Assembly: GCA_900491605.1 (NCBI GenBank)
Contig: UESW01001521.1
Location: forward strand, 247,321 to 311,320
Direction: 5' to 3'
Source of the DNA: Calamus simplicifolius
Taxonomy: Eukaryota; Streptophyta; Magnoliopsida; Arecales; Arecaceae
Length of the DNA stretch: 64,000 bases
The notes beneath the pieces are model-generated. The model saw only the letters and a list, made by a program, of their open reading frames with translations, was not told the origin of the DNA and searched no databases. Positions 56,382 through 64,000 of this stretch are shown here, one piece after another. Position numbers and translations under genes: made by a program. The stretch's first letter is position 1; each line of letters opens with the position of its first letter.

Positions 56382-57947
56382 CACTACAAGAAAATGCTGA
56401 AATACCAACACATATTTTGCGTCGCTAAATAGCGGCAAAATTGCGATGCTTGAGCGACCAAATCGTTAAACCGAAAAATAGCGATGCACTTAGCGACGCT
56501 TAAACTTTGCGTCGCATTTTAGCAATGCATTATAATGTGTTGCTAATTTTCGTTGCCATTTTTTTTAGTTTTAGCGACACATAATATTTCGATAAAAATG
56601 ATGCAATTATTTGCATCGCTAAAACTAAAGAAAATCGCAACAAAAATTAGCGACGCATTGTAATGTGTCGCTTAATAGTGATGCAAAGTTTAAGCGCCGA
56701 TAAATGCATTGCCATTTTTTGGTTTAATGATTGGTCATTTAAGCATCGCAATTTGGTCGCTATTTAGCGATGCAAAATATGCGTCGCTAAGTGACGCTGC
56801 TATTTCAACATTTTTTTGTAGTCCGGTCTAAACCCACCCCCTCTAAGCTTATTTTTTTTGATAAATTATCAGTAGCGGCAGCAATGTCGTCCGAACTTAT
56901 TGGCAAGAATTGTGCACCTCTATTGCCATTTTTATTTTCTGTATTCTCATCAGTAAATATGCCACCATATGCTGCATTAGCTACAATAGCAACAAGTAAC
57001 CCAGCAACCGGCTATAGAGTTTGATCTACTCCAATGAGCATAGCTATCTATGAAGTACATGCCTTACCTTTTACTTCCAACTTCTTTTTCTAAAGGATGC
57101 AGAGGCACATTTGCAATAATAGCAAAGATAATGTAATTGTTGTGGCTATGATTATGGCCAACTTGATCTTGTTCATTGGACCATGAGTTTTGTTATCCTT
57201 ATTTTTGTTCATTGGACAATGAGTTTTGTTAACCTTGCCCTTATCTGAAAGAAAACTGAGTACGCAATCTCACTATATGAAAATGCTGAAATAGCGATGT
57301 CACTTAGCGGCATCGCTAAATAGTGACCAAATTGCGACGCTTCAGCGACCAAATCGTTAAACCAAAAAATAGCGATGCATTTAGCGAAGCTTAAACTATG
57401 CCTTGCTGTTTAGGTTTAACGATTTAGTCATTCAAGCATCATAATTTGGTCGCTCTTTAATGATGCTGCTAAGTAAGTCGCTATTTCAGCATTTTTTTGT
57501 AGTAAGATTATATACTCAATATTTTCTTTCCGACAAGGGCGAGTTTGATAAAACTCATGGTCCAGTGAACAAGAACAAGGATAACAAAACTCATGGTCTA
57601 GTGAACAATGTTAAGTTTACCATAATTATAGCCGCAACAATTTTATTATCTTTGCTATTATTGCAAATGTGCCTCTGCATCCTTTAGAAAAAGTTGGAAG
57701 TAAAAGGTAAGTCATGTGGTTCATAGATAGCTACTCTCATTGGAATAGATCAAACTCTACAGCTGATTGCTGGGTTGTTGCTATTCCAACTAATACAGCA
57801 TATGATGGCATGTTTACTGATGAGAATACTAAAAATAATGGTGGCAATAGAAGTGCAGAGTTTTTACCAATAAGTTTGGACAACATTGCTGCCGCTACTA
57901 ATAATTTTTTAGAAGAAAATAAGCTTGAAGGGGGTGAGTTTGGACCG
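56382..57947. repeat. Array unit 12
   Basis: A 56382-56822; R 56823-57270; B 57271-57503; F 57504-57947. Matches unit 8 in private variants. R12 has TAG for the tryptophan codon. Confidence 0.85.
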
Positions 57948-59508
57948 CACTACAAGAAAATGCTGAAATACCAACACATATTTTGTGTCGCTAAATAGCG
58001 ACAAAATTGCGATGCTTGAGCGACCAAATCGTTAAACCGAAAAATAGCGATGCACTTAGCGACGCTTAAGCTTTGGCAAGAACCTAATTTGTTGTGAGTT
58101 TTCGTTGCCATTTTCGTTAGTTTTAGCGACTTATAATATTTCAAAAAAATGATGCAATTATTTGCGTCACTAAAACTAAAGAAAATCGTAACAAAAATTA
58201 GCGACGCATTGTAATGTGTCGCTAAATAGCGATGCAAAATTTAAGCGTCTTTAAATGCATTGCTATTTTTTGTTTTAATTATTTGGTCATTCAAGCATCG
58301 CAATTTGGTCACTATTTAGCGATACAAAATATGCATCGCTAAGTGATGTTGCTATTTCAGCAATTTTTTTTGTAGTGCAATCCAAACCAATCCCGTTCAA
58401 ACTTATTTTCTTCTGAGAAATTATCAGTAGCGATAGCAATATCGTCCAAACTTATTGGCAAGAATTGTGCTCCTCTATTGCCATTATTTTTTTCTGTATT
58501 CTCATCAATAAATATGCCACCGTATGCTGCAATAGCTGCAATAGCAACAAGTAACCCAGCAATCAGCTATGGAGTTTAATCTATTCCAATGAGTATAGCT
58601 ATCTATGAAGCACATGGCTTACCTTTTACTTTCAACTTCTTTTTTCAAAGAATGCAGAGGCACATTTGCAATAATAGCAAAGATAATGAAATTGTTGTGG
58701 CTATGTTTATGGTCAACTTAATCTTGTTCTCTGAACCATGAGTTTTGTTATCCATATTCTTGTTCACTAGACCATGAGTTTTGTCAGCCTTACCCTTGTC
58801 TGAAAAAAAATAGAGTACGTAATCTCACTACATAAAAATGCTGAAATAGCAATGTCACTTAGCGGCGTCGTTAAATAGTAATCAAATTGTGACGCTTCAG
58901 CGACCAAATCATTAAACTAAAAAAGTAGCAATGCATTTAGCGACGCTTAAACTTTGCATTGCTATTTAGGTTTAACGATTTAGTCGTTCAAGCATCACAA
59001 TTTGGTCGCTCTTTAGTGATGCCGCTAAGTGACATCGCTATTTCAGCATTTTCATGTAGTAAGATTACGTACTCTATTTTCTTCCAAACAACGACAAGGT
59101 TGACAAAACTAATGGTGTAATGAATAAGAACAAAGATAACAAAACTCATGGTCTAGTGAACAAGAACAAGTTGACCATAATTATAGCCGCAATAATTTCA
59201 TTATTTTTGCTATTATTATAAATGTGCCTCCGCATCCTTTGAAAAAAGAAGTTGGAAATAAAAGGTAAGGCATATGCTTTGTAGATAGCTATGCTCATTG
59301 GAATAGATCAAACTCTACAGCAATTGCTGGGTTACTTGTTGCTATTGCAGCTAATGCAGTATATGGTGACATGTTTACTGATGAAAATACTGAAAGTAAT
59401 GGTGGCAATAGAAGTGCAGAGTTCTTGCCAATAAGTTTGGACAACATTGCTGTCGCTACTAATAATTTCTCAGAAGAAAATAAGCTTGGAGTGGGTGAGT
59501 TTGGACCA
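57948..59508. repeat. Array unit 13
   Basis: A 57948-58376 (internal part replaced or deleted near 58070-58110); R 58377-58825; B 58826-59060; F 59061-59508. The F13 acceptor TTGCAG is intact and its tryptophan is TGA, as in F0 and F15: the second forward subfamily. Confidence 0.85.
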
Positions 59509-61138
59509 CACTACAAGAAAATGCTGAAATACCAACACATATTTTGCGTCGCTAAATAGCGATCAAATTGCGATGCATGGGTGATCAAATCGTTAAACCA
59601 AAAAAATAGCGATGCATTTAGCGATGCTTAAACTTTGCGTCGCTTTTTAGCAATGCATTATAATGTGTTGCAAATTTTTGTTGCCATTTTCGTTAGTTTT
59701 AACGATGCATAATATTTTGATAAAAATGACATAATTATTTGCATCGCTAAAACTAAAAAAAATCGCAATAAAAATTAGCGACGCATTATAACGATGCAAT
59801 TATTTACGTCGCTAAAACTAAAGAAAATCACAAAAAAAATTAGCGACGCATTGTAATGCGTCGCTCAATAGCGATGCAAAGCTTAAGCACCGCTAAATGC
59901 ATTGCTATTTTTTGGTTTAATGATTTGGTCATTCAAGCATCGCAATTTGGTCGCTATTTAGCGATGCAAATAATGCGTCGCTAAGTGACGTTGCTATTTC
60001 AGCATTTTTTTGTAGTCCGGTCCAAGCCCACCCCTTCCAAGCTTATTTTCTTCTGAGAAATTATTAGTAGCGGCAGTAATGTCGTCCAAACTTTTTGGCA
60101 AGAATTGTGCACCTCTATTGCTATTATTATTTTCTGTATTCTCATCAGTAAATATGCCACCATATGCTGCATTAGCTGCAATAGCAACAAGTAACCCAGC
60201 AACCAGCTATGGAGTTTGATCTATTCCAATGAGCATAGCTATATACGAAGCGCATGCCTTACCTTTTACTTCTAACTTCTTTTTCCAGAGGATGCACGGG
60301 CACATTTGCAATAATAGCAAAGATAATGAAACTGTTGTGCCTATGATTAAGGTCAACTTGATCTTATTCACTGGACCATGAGTTTTGTTATCCTTATTCT
60401 TGTTCACTAGACAATGAGTTTTGTCAACCTTGCCCTTGTCTGAAAGAAAACAGTGTACGTAATCTTACTATATGAAAATGCTGAAATAGCGATGTCACTT
60501 AGCAGCGTCGCTAAATAGTGACCAAATTGCGACGCTTCAGTGACCAAATCGTTAAACCAAAAAATAGCGATGCATTTAGCGACGCGTAAACTATGCATTG
60601 TTGTTTAGGTTTAACGATTTAGTCGTTCAAGCATCACAATTTGGTCGCTCTTTAGTGACGCTGCTAAGTAAGTCGCTATTTCAGCATTTTTTGTAGTAAG
60701 ATTACATAATTTATTTTCTTTCCGACATGGGCGAGTTTGATAAAACTCATGGTCCCGTGAACAAAAATAAGGATAACAAAACTCATGGTTTAGTGAGCAA
60801 GATCAAGTTACCATAATTATAGCCTCAACAATTTCATCTTTGCTATTATTGCAAATGTGCGTCTGCATCCTTTAGAAAAAGAAGTTGGAAATAAAAGGTA
60901 AGTCATGTGCTTCATAGATAGCTATTCTCATTGGAATAGATCAAACTCTACAGCTAATTGCTGGGTTGTTGCTATTCCAACTAATGCAGCATATGATGGC
61001 ATGTTTACTGATGAGAATACTGAAAGTAATGGTGGCTATAGAAGTGCAGAGTTCTTGCCAATAAGTTTGGACAACATTGCTGCCGCTACTAATAATTTCT
61101 CAGAAGAAAATAAGCTTGGAGGGGGTGAGTTTGGACTG
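59509..61138. repeat. Array unit 14
   Basis: A 59509-60016 (508 bp, with a duplicated centre around 59760-59850); R 60017-60465; B 60466-60697; F 60698-61138. F14 belongs to the common TAG/CCAACT subfamily although its neighbours F13 and F15 do not. Confidence 0.85.
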
Positions 61139-62712
61139 CACTACAAAAAAATGCTGAAATACCAACACACATTTTGTGTCGCTAAATAATGACCAAATTG
61201 CGATGCATGAGCGGTCAAATCGTTAAACCAAAAAATAGCGATGCATTTAGCGACGCTTAAACTTTGCGTCGCTTTTTAGCGATGCATTATAATCTGTTGC
61301 TAGTTTTCGTTGCCATTTTCGTTAGTTTTAGTGAAGCATAATATTTCGATAAAAATGACGAAATTATTTGCGTCGCTAAAACTAAAGAAAATCGCAACAA
61401 AAATTAGCGACGCATTGTAATGCATCGCTAAATAGCGATTCAAAGTTTAAGCGTCACTAAATGAATTGCTATTTTTTGGTTTAATGATTTGATCATTCAA
61501 GCGTCGCAATTTGGTTACTATTTAGCGATGCAAAATATGCCTCGTCAATTGACGTCGCTATTTTAGCATTTTTTGGTAATGCGGTTCAAACCCACCTTCT
61601 CCAAGCTTATTTTCTTCTGAGAAATTATCAGTAGCGACAGCAATGTTGTCCAAACATAGTGGTAAGAATTCTGCACCTCTATTGCCATTATTATTTTCTG
61701 TATTCTCATCACTAAACATGCCACCATATGCTATATTAGCTACAATAGCAACAAGTAAACAAGCAATCAACTATGTAGTTTGATCTATTTCAATGAGGAT
61801 AGCTATCTATGAAGCACATGCCTTACCTTTTACTTTTAACTTCTTTGTCCAAAGGATGCAAAGGCACATTTGCAATAATAGCAAAGATAATGAAATTGTT
61901 GTGACTTTGTTTATGGTCAACTTGATCTTGTTCACTGGTCCATGAGTTTTGTTATACTTATTCTTGTTCAATAGACCATGAGTTTTGTCAACCTTGCCCT
62001 TGTCTGGAAGAAAACAGAGTACGTAATCTCACTACATTAAAATGCTGAAAAAACAATGTCACTTAGCGGCGTCGCTAAATAGTGGTCAAATTGCGATACT
62101 TCAGTGACCAAATCATTCAACTAAAAAATAGCGATGCATTTAGCGATGCTTAAACTTTTCATTGCTATTTAGGTTTAATGATTTAGTCGCTCAAGTATCA
62201 TAATTTGGTTGCTCTTTAGAGACGCTGCTAAGTAACATCGCTATTTCAGCAATTTCTTTTAGTGAGATTACATACTCTATTTTCTTTTCGGCAAGGGCGA
62301 GGTTGATATAACTCATGGTCCAGTGAACAAGAACAAAGATAACATAACTCATGGTCTAGTGAACAAGAACAAGTTGACCATAATTATAGCTGCAACAATT
62401 TTATTATTTTTATTATTATTGCAAATGCGCCTCCGCATCCTTTGAAAAGAGAAGTTTGAAGTAAAAGGTAAGGCATATGCTTTATAGATAGCTATGCTCA
62501 TTGGAATAGATCAAACTTTATTGCTGATTGCTGGGTTACTTGTTGTTATTGCAGCTAATGCAGTATATTGTGGCATGTTTACTGATGAGAATTCTGAAAG
62601 TAATGGTGGCAATAGAAGTGCAGAGTTCTTGCCAATAAGTTTGGAGGATATTGCTGCCGCTACTGATAATTTCTCAGAAGAAAATAAGCTTGGAGGGGAT
62701 AGGTTTGGACCG
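61139..62712. repeat. Array unit 15
   Basis: A 61139-61581 (right end TAATG instead of TAGTG); R 61582-62029; B 62030-62264; F 62265-62712. F15 is of the F0/F13 type. Confidence 0.85.
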
Positions 62713-64000
62713 CACTACAAGAAAATGTTGAAATACCAACACATATTTTGCATCGCTAAATAGCGACCAAATTGCGATGCTTGAGCGACCAAATCGTTAA
62801 ACCAAAAAATAGCGATAAGTTTGGACAATATTGCTGCCGCTACTGATAATTTCTTAGAAGAAAATAAGCTTGAAGGGGGTGGGTTTGGACCACACTACAA
62901 GAAAATGCAGAAATAACAACACATATTTTGCGTTTCTAAATAGCGATAAAATTGCGATGCATTAGCGACCAAATCGTTAAACTAAAAAATAACGAGTATT
63001 TAGCAACGCTTAAACTTTGCGTCGCTTTTTAGCGATGCATTATAATCTGTTGTTAATTTTCGTTGCCATTTTCGTTTGTTTTAGCGACGCATAATATTTT
63101 GATAAAAATGATGCAATTATTTGCATCGCTAAAACTAAATAAAATTGCAACAAAAATTAGCGATTCAAAGTTTAAGCATCACTAAATGCATTGCTATTTT
63201 TTGGTTTAATGATTTGATCATTCAAGTGTCGCAATTTGGTCGCTATTTAGCGATGCAAAATATGCGTCGTTAAGTAATGTTGCTATTTCAGCATTTTTTT
63301 GTAGTGCGGTCCAAACCCACCCCCTCCAAGCTTATTTTCTTCTGAGAAATTATCAGTAGCGGCAACAATGTCGTCCAAACTTATTGGCAAGAATTTTGCA
63401 CCTCTATTACCATTATTATTTTTATATTCTCATCAGTAAATATGCCACCATATGTTGCATTAGCTGCAATAGCAACAAGTAAACCGACAATCAGCTATGG
63501 AGTTTGATTTATTCTAATGAGCATAGCTATCTATGAAACACATGTCTTACCTTTTACTCCAACTTCTTTTTCTAGAGGATGCAGAGGCATATTTGCAATA
63601 AAAGCAAAGATAATGAAATTGTTGTGGCTATGTTTATGGTCAACTTGATCTTGTTCACTGGACTATAAGTTTTGTTATCCTTATTCTTGCTCACTAGATC
63701 GTGAGTTTTGTCAACCTTGCCCTTGTCTGGAAGAAAACAGAGTACATAATCTCACTACATGAAAATGCTGAAATAGCGATGTCACTTAGTGGCGTCGCTA
63801 AATAGTGACCAAATTGTGACACTTCAGTGACCAAATTGTTAAACCAAAAAATAGTGATGCATTTAGCAACGCTTAAACTTTGCATTGTTATTTAGGTTTA
63901 ACGATTTAGTTGCTTAAGCATCACAATTTGGTCGCTCTTTAGTGATGCTGCTAAGTAACGTCGCTAATTTAGCATTTTTTTGTACTGAGAATACATACTC
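62713..64000. repeat. Array unit 16 (cut by the window end, with internal rearrangement)
   Basis: A begins at 62713 but is interrupted at about 62812 by a 79-bp piece of the F end (AATATTGCTGCCGC ... GGACCA, 62813-62891), then A starts again (62892-63305). R 63306-63751; B 63752-63985; F begins at 63986 and leaves the window. Confidence 0.85.

Larger units (their letters stand above)
37445..64000. repeat. Large tandem array: ~17 units of ~1.57 kb, kinase fragments in alternating orientation separated by CACTA-like foldback elements
   Basis: Unit order on the plus strand: A (CACTA-like, about 440 bp), R (receptor-like-kinase fragment, minus strand), B (CACTA-like, about 233 bp), F (same fragment, plus strand). 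F starts at 38631, 40233, 41791, 43358, 44926, 46482, 48063, 49644, 51209, 52777, 54348, 55936, 57504, 59061, 60698, 62265 and 63986, giving spacings of 1556-1721. The array runs off the right end. No complete gene lies within it; the recurring 60-95-codon frames are pieces of F or R, some running into A or B. Confidence 0.93.

Noticed and set aside
37445..64000. A cluster of functional receptor-like kinases
   Set aside because: Every copy stops at the glycine-rich loop; no catalytic motifs (VAIK, HRD, DFG) were found in any unit.
37445..64000. Centromeric satellite
   Set aside because: The 1.57-kb unit with gene fragments is unlike the usual 150-180-bp centromere units, and position on the chromosome is unknown; not supported by sequence alone.
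1..64000. tRNA, rRNA or snoRNA genes
   Set aside because: No cloverleaf-like or rRNA-like sequence was noticed by eye; a covariance-model scan would be needed to exclude them.

Overview
The window looks like a repeat-rich stretch of a flowering-plant nuclear genome. Reasons: Ty3/gypsy elements of the plant Tat type, a plant L1-like LINE, a copia remnant, an RTE-type LINE remnant, GT-AG introns, and host-like sequences related to plant-only families (a WEB-type coiled-coil protein, a TIFY/CCT ZIM-like factor, a receptor-like kinase). The element types would fit a monocot, but the sequence alone does not settle this. I saw no bacterial, organellar, rRNA, tRNA or CRISPR features.

Layout. 1-10279 is the 3' part of one Tat-lineage gypsy element: gag, a pol that has lost most of its reverse transcriptase, tandem repeats, a spliced antisense ORF, polypurine tract and 3' LTR. 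10280-13592 is AT-rich spacer. 13593-21958 is a second gypsy element: GC-rich minisatellite, LTR end, primer-binding site, a frameshifted gag-pol with reverse transcriptase motifs, and a 143-bp tandem repeat. Its right end is lost at a junction with a minus-strand L1-like LINE (21959 to about 29720). A truncated LTR retrotransposon (25690-28155) sits inside LINE ORF1, flanked by a 5-bp target duplication. One largely open host gene of unknown function follows (29993-31767). Then come a WEB-like coiled-coil pseudogene, two exons of a TIFY/CCT factor, an RTE remnant and a copia remnant.

The right 26.5 kb (37445-64000, running off the window) is the most unusual part. It is about 17 tandem units of roughly 1.57 kb. 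Each unit holds four blocks: A (about 440 bp) and B (about 233 bp), both self-complementary with CACTA-type ends, alternating with two opposed copies (R and F, about 445 bp each) of one receptor-like-kinase fragment. That fragment covers the transmembrane segment, an intron, and the start of the kinase domain up to its glycine-rich loop. Every A or B block is therefore the loop between two inverted gene-fragment arms. Part of the array shows a four-unit higher-order period of about 6.28 kb.

Together: apart from the gene at 29993-31767, which may itself be damaged in its last exon, everything recognisable is a transposon, a fragment or a decayed copy. The array could be a long source of double-stranded RNA against receptor kinases, but transcription cannot be seen from sequence. 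All alignments were made by eye; boundaries in the array are good to a few bases.
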